The translations under genes and the position numbers were made by a program. 64,000 bases of DNA from Bacillus taeanensis (GTDB lineage: Bacteria; Bacillota; Bacilli; Bacillales; UBA6769), in assembly GCF_003318295.1 (NCBI RefSeq), contig NZ_QOCW01000002.1:248001-312000 (forward strand), given 5' to 3'. The notes below the pieces were generated by a model. The model did not search any database. It had not been told where the DNA came from and saw only the letters and a list, made by a program, of their open reading frames with translations. This document shows, piece after piece, positions 24,917 to 34,217 of this stretch (the first letter of the stretch is position 1; the number at the start of each line of letters is the position of its first letter).

Positions 24917-25693
24917 ATGATGACGGATACAAAAAAAACGGTTACAACTGTTCAATCGGTTGATCGTGCCTTGGAAATTTTAATAATTTTACAAGAATAC
25001 CCGAACGGATTAGGAGTGACAGAACTGTCGCATCGATTAGATGTATCAAAAAGTACAGCCCATCGTCTGCTTATGTCTTTATATACGAAAGGGTTTGTAA
25101 AGCAGGATAAACAAAATGAAAAGTACTTATTAGGATTAAAGCTTATTGAATTAGGTGAAACGGTATCTCAATCATTGGATGTCCGCAAAGTGGCATCTCC
25201 ATTTTTACATAAACTATCTGAAGAAACAGGTGAAACAGTGCACCTTGTAATTATGGAGGAAAATGAGATTGTTTATATTGACAAAATTGAAAGCTCGGCA
25301 ACGATTCGGATGTATTCAAAAATAGGTAAGCGAGCGCCAATTCATTGTACAGGTGTCGGAAAAGCGATGTTAGCTTTTAAATCGCAGCAGGAAATTGACA
25401 ACTTTATTAAGCATCAAACTTTTCCTGCCTATACGGAAAAAACAATTACATCTCCGCAGGAATTTAAAAAGCATCTCAATCAAATTCACATACAAGGCTT
25501 TGCAATTGATGATGAAGAACATGAGCTTGGAATAAAGTGTGCAGCAGCTCCGATTGTAAACTCTCGCGGAGAAGTAATCGCTGGTGTGAGTGTATCGTCA
25601 CCAATTATGCGCATGACTGAGGAACGGCTTGTAGATTTTACAAATAAAATTGTGAAGACAGCAGCTGAAATTTCTCGTGCTCTTGGTGCATAA
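24917..25693 (+). CDS. IclR-family transcriptional regulator (KdgR-like)
   Basis: This 258-residue regulator has an N-terminal winged helix (VDRALEILIILQEYPNGLGV, recognition helix LDVSKSTAHRLLMSL) and a C-terminal IclR effector domain (IHCTGVGKAMLAF, CAAAPIVNSRGEVIAGVSVS). IclR proteins often bind ketoacids; KdgR members control 2-keto-3-deoxygluconate use. A palindrome of IclR type lies in front of the kinase gene downstream, so it probably represses that operon. The start could be either of two adjacent ATGs. Confidence 0.9.
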   Translation: MMTDTKKTVTTVQSVDRALEILIILQEYPNGLGVTELSHRLDVSKSTAHRLLMSLYTKGFVKQDKQNEKYLLGLKLIELGETVSQSLDVRKVASPFLHKLSEETGETVHLVIMEENEIVYIDKIESSATIRMYSKIGKRAPIHCTGVGKAMLAFKSQQEIDNFIKHQTFPAYTEKTITSPQEFKKHLNQIHIQGFAIDDEEHELGIKCAAAPIVNSRGEVIAGVSVSSPIMRMTEERLVDFTNKIVKTAAEISRALGA

Positions 25694-25785
25694 GTGTTGA
25701 AGAGGGAAGCTTGTCTTAATAAGGGCGACCTTGCGCTTTTTAGAAAGCTCCCTTCATAAATGTTCAGAAAAATGATTAAAAATTA

Positions 25786-25893
25786 TTGACAACGCTTTCT
25801 TTTTATATTTTAATTAAAATATAGTTTAATAGTTATCGATTTTTTCTTTTTTATACTCCTATCACGGAACAATGTTCTGTATTAAGGAACATA
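25786..25893 (+). promoter_or_regulatory. Promoter, IclR-type operator and possible cre site of kdgK-kdgA
   Basis: TTGACA (25786-25791) and TTTAAT (25809-25814) are 17 bases apart. TGACAACGCTTTCT overlaps the -35 and resembles a CcpA cre site with two mismatches. Downstream, CGGAACAATGTTCTG (25865-25879) is a near palindrome like IclR/KdgR boxes, followed by a half site GGAACAT. Confidence 0.6.
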
Positions 25894-25936
25894 AAGTGAG
25901 GTTGCTCTTAAAATGACGAAAAAGAAGGTGTGAGAA

Positions 25937-26902
25937 TTGAAATCGTTAGATGTTGTTACCTTTGGAGAAACGATGGTGTTATTTCAGCCGGATGCGCAGC
26001 TGCCGCTTGAATATGTGCATAAATTTCAAAAGCAAATTGGTGGGGCAGAATCGAATATGGCGATTGGTCTGCAGCGGTTAGGTCATCGTGTCGGGTGGTT
26101 TAGTAAGCTTGGCAGTGATCCGTTTGGTCGCTATGTTTTGCAAACGATTCGCGGTGAAGGAGTCGATACATCAGCATGTCTTTTTACCGATGAAGCGCCG
26201 ACAAGCGTCTTTTTTAAAGAAATGCGCTCTTCTGATGCGGTCAATGTTTTTTATTATCGAAAAAATGGGTCGGCAAGTTTGTTAAAACCTGAAGATTTAG
26301 ATGAGGCATACATTTCACAAGCAAAAATCCTTCACTTAACCGGCATTACGCCAGCACTGAGCAACAGCTGTCTTGAAACTGTGTTTGCTGCAATTAACAT
26401 CGCTAAACAACACGGCTTGAAAATTGTCTTTGATCCAAATATACGTATGAAGCTTTGGGGAAAGGAAAAAGCAAAAGCAGTTCTGCAGGAGATTGCAAGT
26501 TATGCTGATGTGATTTTGCCAGGTTTAGATGAGGGTAAGTTTATTATTGGAAAAACAACTCCTGAAGAAATTGCGTCTGCCTTCATTCAACGTGGTAACC
26601 AAACTGTTATTATTAAGCTCGGCAGTAAAGGTGCTTTTTATCAAACTGCTTATGAAAGCGGTTATGTGGAAGGATTTAAAGTAAATCATGTTGTCGATCC
26701 AGTTGGTGCGGGTGATGGTTTTGCAGCTGGAATAATAAGCGGAATCTTACGAAATGAATCGCTCCAAGAAACAGTGCGTAAAGGGAATGCAATTGGTGCA
26801 ATGGTTGTTGGCGTAAATGGGGATATGGAAGGATTACCGAGAATGGAAGAAGTGGAAAGCTTTATGAATCAAACGAGTGAAAAAAGAGACGTTATTCGTT
26901 AA
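25937..26902 (+). CDS. kdgK: 2-keto-3-deoxygluconate kinase (PfkB family)
   Basis: This 321-residue sugar kinase phosphorylates 2-keto-3-deoxygluconate to KDPG. The N-terminal PfkB signature includes QIGGAESNMAIGLQRLG, and the catalytic motif near the C-terminus is VDPVGAGDGFAAGIISG with the base Asp. The start is a TTG after GAAGGTGTGAG. The KDPG aldolase gene follows after 24 bases, forming the classic two-gene lower pathway for hexuronate and pectin-derived sugars. Control by the IclR regulator upstream is likely. Confidence 0.92.
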   Translation: MKSLDVVTFGETMVLFQPDAQLPLEYVHKFQKQIGGAESNMAIGLQRLGHRVGWFSKLGSDPFGRYVLQTIRGEGVDTSACLFTDEAPTSVFFKEMRSSDAVNVFYYRKNGSASLLKPEDLDEAYISQAKILHLTGITPALSNSCLETVFAAINIAKQHGLKIVFDPNIRMKLWGKEKAKAVLQEIASYADVILPGLDEGKFIIGKTTPEEIASAFIQRGNQTVIIKLGSKGAFYQTAYESGYVEGFKVNHVVDPVGAGDGFAAGIISGILRNESLQETVRKGNAIGAMVVGVNGDMEGLPRMEEVESFMNQTSEKRDVIR

Positions 26903-26926
26903 AAAAGAGAGGGAGAGATAGTTATT

Positions 26927-27589
26927 ATGGAAAAACTGCAGAAACTAAATCGTTTAATTGAATCAGGACTTGTGGCGGTTATTCGTCAACCAAAGAAAGA
27001 ACAAATTCATTACATTGCGGAAGCGTTAGTAGAGGGCGGTGTAGGGGCACTTGAAATTACGGTTGATACGCCTCATGCTTTTGAAATGATTCGCGATTTA
27101 AAAGAAACATATGGTGATCGCGTTCTTGTTGGAGCTGGAACAGTACTTGATGCCGAAACAGCGAAAACGGCAATTGATGCTGGTTCTGATTTTGTCTTTT
27201 CCCCAAGCTTTGATAAAGAAACGGTTGAAATAACGAACCGCTACGGAAAAATATCGATTCCGGGAGTAATGACGCCAACTGAAATTGTTCAAGCTTACAG
27301 TGCAGGAGCCGATATTTTAAAAGTTTTCCCAGGCGATGCTCTTGGTGTGAATTACATTAAAAACCTTCAAGGACCATTGGGACATATTCCGATGATGCCA
27401 ACAGGCGGTGTTAGCGTTGATAATGTGGAACAATTTATTAAAAACGGAGCAGTTGCAGTAGGAGCAGGCGGATCGTTAGTAAATTCAAAAGCGATTGCTG
27501 AAGGTCGCTATGAAGTGCTTACTGAAACAGCAAAACAGTTTGTTGAAAATATAAAGAAAGCAAGAGGACAGCAGCAAATAACCGTTTAA
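26927..27589 (+). CDS. kdgA: KDPG/KHG aldolase
   Basis: This 220-residue class I aldolase splits 2-keto-3-deoxy-6-phosphogluconate into pyruvate and glyceraldehyde-3-phosphate. The Schiff-base Lys132 is in ADILKVFPGD, and Glu43 in GALEITVDTP is the expected acid/base residue. VAVIRQ and MPTGGV complete the family pattern. It is the second gene after kdgK, with a good ribosome site (GAGAGGGAGAG). Confidence 0.93.
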   Translation: MEKLQKLNRLIESGLVAVIRQPKKEQIHYIAEALVEGGVGALEITVDTPHAFEMIRDLKETYGDRVLVGAGTVLDAETAKTAIDAGSDFVFSPSFDKETVEITNRYGKISIPGVMTPTEIVQAYSAGADILKVFPGDALGVNYIKNLQGPLGHIPMMPTGGVSVDNVEQFIKNGAVAVGAGGSLVNSKAIAEGRYEVLTETAKQFVENIKKARGQQQITV

Positions 27590-27644
27590 GAAGATTTAAC
27601 TTGAAAATTATTTAAAATCTTATATAATAATAAACATAAGTAAG

Positions 27645-27816
27645 CGCTTAACCTATATGAATTGTAAGACAGCAGCATATAAACTTCGAGATAGTGGTAT
27701 GTTGTAAGTAAGCATAATGTGACTAATGAAACGAACGTATAAAAAAATTCCCCATTAAAATAATCGGAAAGTGGAACGGCACCACTTTTCAATCATTTCC
27801 ATCAATAGGTTAAGCG
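27645..27816. repeat. 172-bp segment bounded by 12-bp inverted repeats
   Basis: CGCTTAACCTAT at 27645-27656 and its complement ATAGGTTAAGCG at 27805-27816 bound a noncoding segment downstream of kdgA. The left end also forms TAAGCGCTTA. It could be a small inverted-repeat element or two regulator sites. I saw no target duplication. The rest of the 426-base gap contains one terminator and the yojF promoter region. Confidence 0.35.
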
Positions 27817-27882
27817 TTTTACTTTTATGGATGTGTTGTATAAACTATTTTTAGGTACTATATAAGAAAAATGATAAAGCAT

Positions 27883-27911
27883 AACCGTCTTTAAAGAGAC
27901 GGTTATTTTTT
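27883..27911 (+). terminator. Terminator in the kdgA-yojF gap
   Basis: AACCGTCT and AGACGGTT pair around a 6-base loop, followed by a T run. It is about 290 bases after kdgA. Confidence 0.8.
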
Positions 27912-28015
27912 ATGTATGAATATCCTAATGCTTGATCTTTGAAACAGGGTGAATTCCAGCGTATCATTAAAAGATAAATATAAAATTTTAGTTAGAGTTA
28001 AAAGGGAGTGAGTCA

Positions 28016-28327
28016 ATGCGGCCGATTCATAAGGAGAGTGTCCAAAAAGAATTAAACAAATATGTTGGGAAAAATAGTTATATTCATGTTGAAGTGATAC
28101 CAGGAGGATTTGTTAGAAATGCAAATATTACGCTTTTAAAAGCTTTTATTGCCGAAGATGAATCATATCGAATTGCACTTAAGATTGAACATAATGGTTG
28201 GATTCGTGTTGAAGGAATTACTGATTATGAAGTAGATCATGAAGGACGACTTCTTTTAGCAGGGCATGATCCGCTCGGACGGCTAATGTCAGCACTCCAG
28301 TTAAGCAGCGTTCCTTTTAGTAAGTGA
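28016..28327 (+). CDS. yojF: YojF-family protein
   Basis: This 103-residue protein matches the YojF family, which is nearly always encoded beside the BshB2 deacetylase, as here. The sequence holds the family blocks GKNSYIHVEVIPGGFVRNAN and LLLAGHDPLGRLMSALQLS. Its role is not established; context ties it to bacillithiol synthesis. It has a good ribosome site (AAAGGGAGTGAG), and 16 bases separate it from bshB2. Confidence 0.85.
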   Translation: MRPIHKESVQKELNKYVGKNSYIHVEVIPGGFVRNANITLLKAFIAEDESYRIALKIEHNGWIRVEGITDYEVDHEGRLLLAGHDPLGRLMSALQLSSVPFSK

Positions 28328-28343
28328 AAGGAGTAGGAAGGGT

Positions 28344-29048
28344 ATGGAGGAAAAAAGAAAAATAGTCGCCGTATTTGCGCATCCTGATGATGAAACGTTT
28401 ATATGCGGCGGTACATTAGCACATTATGCCAAACAGGGTGTTCATATTACTTTAATTTGTGCAACAAAAGGGGAAATGGGACGGCGCATGGGTAATCCGC
28501 CCTTTGTAAATCGAGAAACAATGCCAATGTTACGTGAGCAAGAATTAATTGCTGCATGCAGAGAGCTTGGTATTTTAGACTTAAAGTTTCTCGAAATTCG
28601 TGACAAAATGGTTGAATTTGAAGATGAAAATATATTAGTACAAAGAATTTTTTCAATCCTTGATGAAGTTCGGCCTCAAGTTTTGCTAACGTTTCATGAA
28701 AAACTCGGAGGCCATCCTGATCATTGCGCCATTGGAAAGGCTGCCACACTTGCTTTTCAAAAAATAACATCACCGAAATATAAGCCGAGTCTTTATTTTA
28801 TCGCCTTTGAAGAAATGCTTTTAGAAGCAGGAGAGTTAGGGTATACAGACAAGAAAATAAAAGTAATAAATGTGAAAGATAGCCTTTATGAAAAAATGTT
28901 GGCATCAAGAGCCCATCGATCTCAAAGTGAATTAGAAGCAGGGTTATGGCAGTCAGATAGTGAGGCAATAAAAAGTATTCGAAAGCAAGAGTATTTTTTA
29001 TGCGATGAAAAGATCGATAAATCAGAAAAAGACAGTCTATTTACATAG
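28344..29048 (+). CDS. bshB2: Bacillithiol biosynthesis deacetylase BshB2
   Basis: This 234-residue zinc-dependent LmbE-type deacetylase removes the acetyl group from GlcNAc-malate in bacillithiol synthesis. The metal site is visible as AHPDDE near the N-terminus and as HPDHCAIGKA near residue 130. Length and motifs agree with the B. subtilis YojG/BshB2 type. It lies between yojF and an acyl-CoA dehydrogenase gene, closely spaced. Its presence marks the organism as a bacillithiol producer. Confidence 0.92.
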   Translation: MEEKRKIVAVFAHPDDETFICGGTLAHYAKQGVHITLICATKGEMGRRMGNPPFVNRETMPMLREQELIAACRELGILDLKFLEIRDKMVEFEDENILVQRIFSILDEVRPQVLLTFHEKLGGHPDHCAIGKAATLAFQKITSPKYKPSLYFIAFEEMLLEAGELGYTDKKIKVINVKDSLYEKMLASRAHRSQSELEAGLWQSDSEAIKSIRKQEYFLCDEKIDKSEKDSLFT

Positions 29049-29065
29049 TAAAAAGGAGTGAGTGC

Positions 29066-30232
29066 ATGTCTTCTATTGATGCATTATTTGTAAAAACCGA
29101 ACGGCAAAAACAGCTTTTTACTAAAATAAGCGAGCTTGCAGATCGCTTTTCAGAGCGATCTGAAGAGATTGATCAAACAGGAAGCTTTCCATTTCAAAAT
29201 ATTGAAGAATTAAAAAGCGCTGGCTATACGAGCTTAACTGTTCCAAAGAAGTATGGTGGAGAAGGTACTTCCTTATATGAGCTTGTATTACTGCAGGAAC
29301 GGTTAGCACAGGGCGATGCTTCTACAGCTCTATCAATTGGCTGGCATTTAGGAATTATTATGGATTTAGGAAATAAAGAAGCTTGGAAAGCGGAGACTTA
29401 TGAAAAGCTCTGTAAAGAAGTTGTAAATGCAGGTGTTTTAATTAACAGCGCTGTAACAGAACCGATGACTGGAAGTCCAACTCGAGGCGCAAAAATGCAA
29501 ACAACTGCTAAAAAAGAAGGTAATCATTGGGTATTAAATGGCAGAAAAACATTTACAACGATGTCACCGGTGCTTGACTATTTTATCGTTGTGGCTTCGG
29601 CATCAGGAAAAGACGATCCTGTTCAATTTTTAGTGCCCCGTGAAACAGATGGACTGCGAGTTGATGAAACGTGGAATACGATGGCGATGCGCGGAACAGG
29701 AAGTCATGATTTAATTTTAGAAAATGTGATACTTCCTGAAGAAAGTCTGGTCCAAGAATTAGACGCAGGTTCAAAGAGTAAAGCGAGCGGCTGGCTGCTG
29801 CATATTCCGGCATGTTATCTTGGAATTGCAGTGGCGGCAAGAAATTATGTGGTCGAATTTGCAAACAGCTACTCGCCTAACAGCATTTCAGGAACAATTG
29901 GTGAACTGTCAAACGTCCAGCAAGCAATTGGAAGCTTAGAGATTGAACTTATGAATGCCCGCTATTTTCTTTATTCGATTGCTAGAAAATGGGACGAAGA
30001 GCCGGAAACACGTTATCAGCTGCAAGCAGAACTGGGGGCAGCGAAACATGTTGCTGTAAATACAGCCCTTTCCGTTATTGATCAAGCAATGAGAATTACA
30101 GGAGCGCAAAGCTTGTTTCAGTCAAATCCACTTCAGCGTTATTATCGCGATGCGAGAGCAGGCTTACATAACCCACCGATGGATGATGCGGTTATCTCGC
30201 TCTTAGCCAAAAAAGCTTTAGATAAATTATAA
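29066..30232 (+). CDS. Acyl-CoA dehydrogenase family flavoprotein (YdbM-like)
   Basis: This 388-residue FAD enzyme has an N-terminal helical domain, a middle beta domain (VTEPMTGSPTRGAK, TFTTMSPVLDYFIV, MRGTGSHDL) and a C-terminal helical domain ending in LQRYYRDARAGLHNPP. The pattern resembles YdbM of B. subtilis and the DszC-like branch. No canonical Glu of fatty acyl-CoA dehydrogenases is evident where GPPMDDA is found, so the reaction may be an oxygenase or a desaturation of another substrate. It follows bshB2 after 17 bases and a terminator ends the unit. Confidence 0.8.
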   Translation: MSSIDALFVKTERQKQLFTKISELADRFSERSEEIDQTGSFPFQNIEELKSAGYTSLTVPKKYGGEGTSLYELVLLQERLAQGDASTALSIGWHLGIIMDLGNKEAWKAETYEKLCKEVVNAGVLINSAVTEPMTGSPTRGAKMQTTAKKEGNHWVLNGRKTFTTMSPVLDYFIVVASASGKDDPVQFLVPRETDGLRVDETWNTMAMRGTGSHDLILENVILPEESLVQELDAGSKSKASGWLLHIPACYLGIAVAARNYVVEFANSYSPNSISGTIGELSNVQQAIGSLEIELMNARYFLYSIARKWDEEPETRYQLQAELGAAKHVAVNTALSVIDQAMRITGAQSLFQSNPLQRYYRDARAGLHNPPMDDAVISLLAKKALDKL

Positions 30233-30242
30233 TAGTAAGAAA

Positions 30243-30270
30243 TGACCGTTTTTTAAGCGGTCTTTTTTAT
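30243..30270 (+). terminator. Terminator of the yojF-bshB2-dehydrogenase unit
   Basis: GACCG and CGGTC frame an A/T-rich loop and are followed by six T. Confidence 0.75.
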
Positions 30271-30317
30271 AAAAAAATTTAAGAATGGGGATAGTAACAC
30301 CTAAGGAGGTGAATTAC

Positions 30318-31718
30318 ATGGAACCATTCACACATCATATGATAAAACAAACGAAAGATGGTATTGAAGTCGTTCTTTATCTTAATGAAGAGATGATGGA
30401 ATTTTCAGCTGAATTAGGAATACTTGAAAGAGAAACTAAACAAACGATAGAAGAAAAAGCATTAAGCTACATAGAAAAGAAATTACCGAATTTAAATGTA
30501 AAAGCAGCAAAAATTATGGCAGGAGCGATTCTTCTTTCATCCATTGGCTTTGCAGGCTTTACACCAAAAAAAGCAGCGGCCGCAAAAATACAACCCACTG
30601 TTTCACAGAAGGTAAATAGAACCTCTTATACAGTTCAGCCTGGTGATACATTATCAGAAATCGCTAAAAAATACGGAACAACGGTTGAAGCAATTCAAGG
30701 AGCAAACCATTTAACGACTGATTTGATTCGAGCAGGGGATCTGCTGATGATACCAAACGGACTAGCTCCACTTCCATCACAACCAGCAAGCCAAACAGAG
30801 AACACACATCTTGTTTCAGGCGGGGAATCCCTATGGACAATTGCCTCAAAATATGGAACAACGGTTGAGGCCATTAAACAGCAAAACAATTTAACTAGTG
30901 ATCTCCTTCAAATTGGTCAAAACTTAACGATTCCCGGAACAGCAGCTTCCCCATCATCTGTCCAAGCTGTAAGCTCAGGCACTGCATATGAAGTTTCATC
31001 AGGAGATACGTTATCAGGCATTGCGAAAAAGTATGGAACAACGGTTGAGGCCATTAAAACAAGCAATGGTTTAACAAGTGATTTCATCCGAGTGGGGCAA
31101 CGTTTAACGATTTCAGGAACAGCAGCTTCCCCGTCAGCTGGGCAAACCGAACAGACAGGAACTTCTTATCAAGTTTCAGCGGGAGATACACTGTCAGGAA
31201 TCGCAAAACAATATGGAACAACGGTTGAGGCCATTAAACAACACAATGGTTTAACAAGTGATTTTCTTGCCATCGGTCAAACATTAACGGTCCCAAATAG
31301 AACAGCGGCTGTACCAGCTCCCACTGCAAACACAGCATCTAGTATCATCGATCAAGAGGAAATCGAATGGCTTGCGAAAATGATTTATTGCGAGGCAAGG
31401 GGAGAGTCAATGGAAGGTCAAATTGCTGTTGGAGCCGTTATCCTTAATCGGATGGAAAGTGATCAATTTCCAAACAGTGTAAAAGAAGTGGTTTTAGAAA
31501 AGAACAACGGCTATTATCAATTCAGTCCAGCGGCAAGTGGGGTGATTTATTCGGCAGTTCCTAATGATGAGAGTATGGAAGCGGCTATAAGGGCTGCTAA
31601 CGGAGAAGATCCGACTAACGGTTCACTCTACTTTTTTAATCCAGACAAAACATCAAGCATCTGGCTTCGAAGTAAACCAGTTTCAACGGTTATCGGCAAC
31701 CATGTTTTTGCGTTCTAA
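30318..31718 (+). CDS. Four-LysM cell-wall hydrolase with SleB-type catalytic domain
   Basis: The 466-residue protein has a conserved N-terminal stretch, a hydrophobic segment (about residues 60-80) and four LysM modules (starts near residues 96, 160, 220 and 285). It ends in a Cell wall hydrolase 2/SleB domain of about 125 residues (EWLAKMIYCEARGESMEGQI, with a probable catalytic Glu). It likely cleaves peptidoglycan, perhaps spore cortex. The ATG at 30318 follows a perfect AAGGAGGTGA; an earlier TTG does not. LysM modules share KYGTTVEAI, and their DNA is nearly identical over about 28 bases in three of the four, which suggests recent duplication. Confidence 0.9.
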   Translation: MEPFTHHMIKQTKDGIEVVLYLNEEMMEFSAELGILERETKQTIEEKALSYIEKKLPNLNVKAAKIMAGAILLSSIGFAGFTPKKAAAAKIQPTVSQKVNRTSYTVQPGDTLSEIAKKYGTTVEAIQGANHLTTDLIRAGDLLMIPNGLAPLPSQPASQTENTHLVSGGESLWTIASKYGTTVEAIKQQNNLTSDLLQIGQNLTIPGTAASPSSVQAVSSGTAYEVSSGDTLSGIAKKYGTTVEAIKTSNGLTSDFIRVGQRLTISGTAASPSAGQTEQTGTSYQVSAGDTLSGIAKQYGTTVEAIKQHNGLTSDFLAIGQTLTVPNRTAAVPAPTANTASSIIDQEEIEWLAKMIYCEARGESMEGQIAVGAVILNRMESDQFPNSVKEVVLEKNNGYYQFSPAASGVIYSAVPNDESMEAAIRAANGEDPTNGSLYFFNPDKTSSIWLRSKPVSTVIGNHVFAF

Positions 31719-31750
31719 AAAAGTAAATACAATAAATTAAAATGATTAAG

Positions 31751-31790
31751 CTGGCGGAACTATTTTTAAAATTTCCGTCAGTCTTTTATT
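31751..31790 (+). terminator. Terminator of the hydrolase gene
   Basis: CTGGCGGAA and TTCCGTCAG form a stem with an A/T loop, followed by a T run. Confidence 0.75.
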
Positions 31791-31878
31791 TTTAAATTAA
31801 AGAGAAAAAAGAAGTATTATATTGGAAAAACAAGTATAATAAAATGGAACATCTTATTAATCAGGAGAAGAAAACATC

Positions 31879-33237
31879 ATGAAAAATTGGAAGAAAATTT
31901 TACTGCTTGCGATTCCATCAATTGCTTCATTTGCCTCAATGACTGTTACAGGAACAATTAACTTAATTATGGTTGGTCAGCTTGGTGCGTTAGCGATTGC
32001 GATTGTCGGTGTATCAAACATTGTTATGTATAATGCATGGGCACTATTTTCAGGGATTGGGCATACGGTTAATTATTTAGTTGCTCAAAACTTTGGTGCA
32101 AATGATATGAAAAAAGGTGTGGAACGCACTTATATTGCGTTTTATCTTTGTATTGCTGCTTGTTTACTTATTGCATTTGTTGGACTCTTTTTTTCGGAAA
32201 CTATTTTTAGAATAATGGGGAGCTCCGAGGAGTTAATTCAGCAAGGAACGGGTTATTTACAAATTCGTTTTTTTGCAATGGTATTTTCTATCTTTATCTT
32301 TGTTTTTCATGGATTTTTTCGCGGAATAGGTGATACGAAAACACCGATGATCAGTGCAATCCTTGGAAATGGATTGATGATCTTTTTTACATCAGGTTTA
32401 ACTTATGGAAATTTCGGGATGCCGGAAATTGGTTTAATAGGGGCAGGGTATGCATTACTAATCGGGGAGATTGTAATCTTTCTAATTTGTGCTTACGTTT
32501 ATTTTATCCGCCTTCACTTAGCCTATGAAACCCGTTCTAAAGTTGCTTTTGATCGTGCAGAATCAAAGCTGATACTTGGAGAAAGCGGTAAGTTAGGAAT
32601 GCAGGAATTTTCAATGAGTATGGCGATGTTTGTGTTTACTGCTTTTGTTACAAGACTTGGTACAAACGCTCTAGCGGCTAATGAAATTGCGCTTAATGTG
32701 ATGAGTTTCGGCTTTATGCCTGCTTTTGCGTTTAGTTCAACAGCCACGATTTTAGTTGGACAGGAGATTGGTAAAAAACGACCGCTTGATGCGAAGAAAT
32801 ATGGAACAGGTACAGCAATCATCGGGAGCGTATTTCTATTTATACTAGGAATTGTCCAGTTTTTCCTCGCAGAACCGATTGCAAAAATTTATACGGATGA
32901 TATAGAAGTATACACATTAGCATCAAAATTAATTATGATTTCAGCATTTTTACAGCTGTTTGATGGGCTGTTAAATTTTTATGCAGGAGGCCTGCGCGGG
33001 ATTGGGGATACATCGTTTCTGCTTCGTACTTCGCTAATACTTGGTTGGTTTTTCTTCATTCCACTCGCATATGTGTTAACATTTGTACTTGGTTTATCAA
33101 GCATGGGAGCGTGGATTTCGTTATACAGCTTTTTAGCGGTTTTTGGTATTGCTGTTATGATTCGCTTTTATAAAAGAGATTGGAACAGTTTGAAAATAAA
33201 GGAAGCTGACATCGATATAAATAAAAATATAAGCTGA
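31879..33237 (+). CDS. MATE-family efflux transporter
   Basis: This 452-residue membrane protein has twelve hydrophobic segments in two halves of six, typical of MatE transporters that export drugs or metabolites with Na+ or H+. Family-like blocks are VGQLGALAIAIVGVSN, GFFRGIGDTKTPMISAILGN and the second-half equivalent GLRGIGDTSFLLRTSLILGW. The ribosome site AGGAG is present. It is a single-gene unit. The substrate cannot be inferred. Confidence 0.92.
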   Translation: MKNWKKILLLAIPSIASFASMTVTGTINLIMVGQLGALAIAIVGVSNIVMYNAWALFSGIGHTVNYLVAQNFGANDMKKGVERTYIAFYLCIAACLLIAFVGLFFSETIFRIMGSSEELIQQGTGYLQIRFFAMVFSIFIFVFHGFFRGIGDTKTPMISAILGNGLMIFFTSGLTYGNFGMPEIGLIGAGYALLIGEIVIFLICAYVYFIRLHLAYETRSKVAFDRAESKLILGESGKLGMQEFSMSMAMFVFTAFVTRLGTNALAANEIALNVMSFGFMPAFAFSSTATILVGQEIGKKRPLDAKKYGTGTAIIGSVFLFILGIVQFFLAEPIAKIYTDDIEVYTLASKLIMISAFLQLFDGLLNFYAGGLRGIGDTSFLLRTSLILGWFFFIPLAYVLTFVLGLSSMGAWISLYSFLAVFGIAVMIRFYKRDWNSLKIKEADIDINKNIS

Positions 33238-33308
33238 ACGGTTAATAATATCAACCATTGTTAAATAAATAATGTATTAGCTTACCTGATCATTTTACAC
33301 AGGAAAAC

Positions 33309-33352
33309 AAAATGCTCTTGAGAAGTGCTTCTCTCAGAGCATTTTTTTCTTT
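33309..33352. terminator. Bidirectional terminator between MATE and LytTR genes
   Basis: AAAATGCTCTTGAGAAG and CTTCTCTCAGAGCATTTT form a long stem with one mismatch, then a T run. The flanking genes converge. Confidence 0.88.
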
Positions 33353-33375
33353 TTATGTAAACCCTTTCAATTTGT

Positions 33376-34026
33376 TCAAAATCCTAAAATACGCCTTACA
33401 CTATTTACATAGGTTTGACTAACAGGAAGTTCGCTGTTATCTGGATGGTTTAACGCAACAATTAAGTTAGATGATAAATCTCTGGAAATATGTTTAATAA
33501 AAGAGATATTAATAATGTAGGAACGATGAATGCGAATAAATGAATTTGGCAGCTTATATTCAAGCGTTTTCAGTGTATCAATTGTACTGTACTGCCCGTC
33601 TTCTGTATAAAACCATGTCTTCTTTTGGTTGCTTTCAATATAAGCAATTTTTTCAAGCGGAATGGGTCTCCAAATTTCACCTTTCTTACCCGTTAAAAAA
33701 GAAAGTGCAGCTTGTTTTTTATAGAAATACGTCGGAGGCAGGATGACAATGAGTGCACCGCTAAAGCCCATTTGATCTTCAATCGGATAACCAATTCCAT
33801 AATAGGGAGTACCGAATACGGATTCATCAACGAGCGATTCAACCCGGCTTTTCTGACGATATACACGCTCTGTAATACTTCCTGATGGTACTGATTGGCC
33901 AGGGCGTATCCGAATATCATGTATACCTGAAAGATAATCCAAATATTGATCTTTTGCTGCTACTGCCACAGAAGCTTCAGGCGGAATCCAGTCTTCAATA
34001 AATTTTGTTATTTGGCGCACCATCAT
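33376..34026 (-). CDS. LytTR-family regulator with a novel-looking sensor domain
   Basis: The 216-residue protein has a C-terminal LytTR DNA-binding domain (about residues 118-216; IPLEKIAYIESNQKKTWFYT, later RIHRSYIINISFIKHI). The N-terminal half is not a response-regulator receiver. It reads as a small PAS- or Cache-like sensor (IRPGQSVPSGSITERVYRQK, VFGTPYYGIGYPIE). LytTR proteins without a receiver usually sense a ligand directly. It is divergent from citrate synthase, so it probably controls that gene. The start is taken at 34026, after AAGGGAGAG with a long spacing; a second ATG follows at 34023. An upstream extension has no ribosome site. Confidence 0.82.
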   Translation of the reverse strand: MMVRQITKFIEDWIPPEASVAVAAKDQYLDYLSGIHDIRIRPGQSVPSGSITERVYRQKSRVESLVDESVFGTPYYGIGYPIEDQMGFSGALIVILPPTYFYKKQAALSFLTGKKGEIWRPIPLEKIAYIESNQKKTWFYTEDGQYSTIDTLKTLEYKLPNSFIRIHRSYIINISFIKHISRDLSSNLIVALNHPDNSELPVSQTYVNSVRRILGF

Positions 34027-34217
34027 AATATTAGAATTTTCTCTCCCTTCTAAATATTTAATTTTATTATAACATGTATTTATGATCTGCATCCACATAT
34101 TCCCTTTCATCGGAAAATAAGACGATATATCGAAAATAAAAGACAGAGAAAACAAGCTGTCCTATAATAAAACTAACTACAAACAGTATAAAAAAATAAA
34201 AGAAGAGAGGGAAAGGG

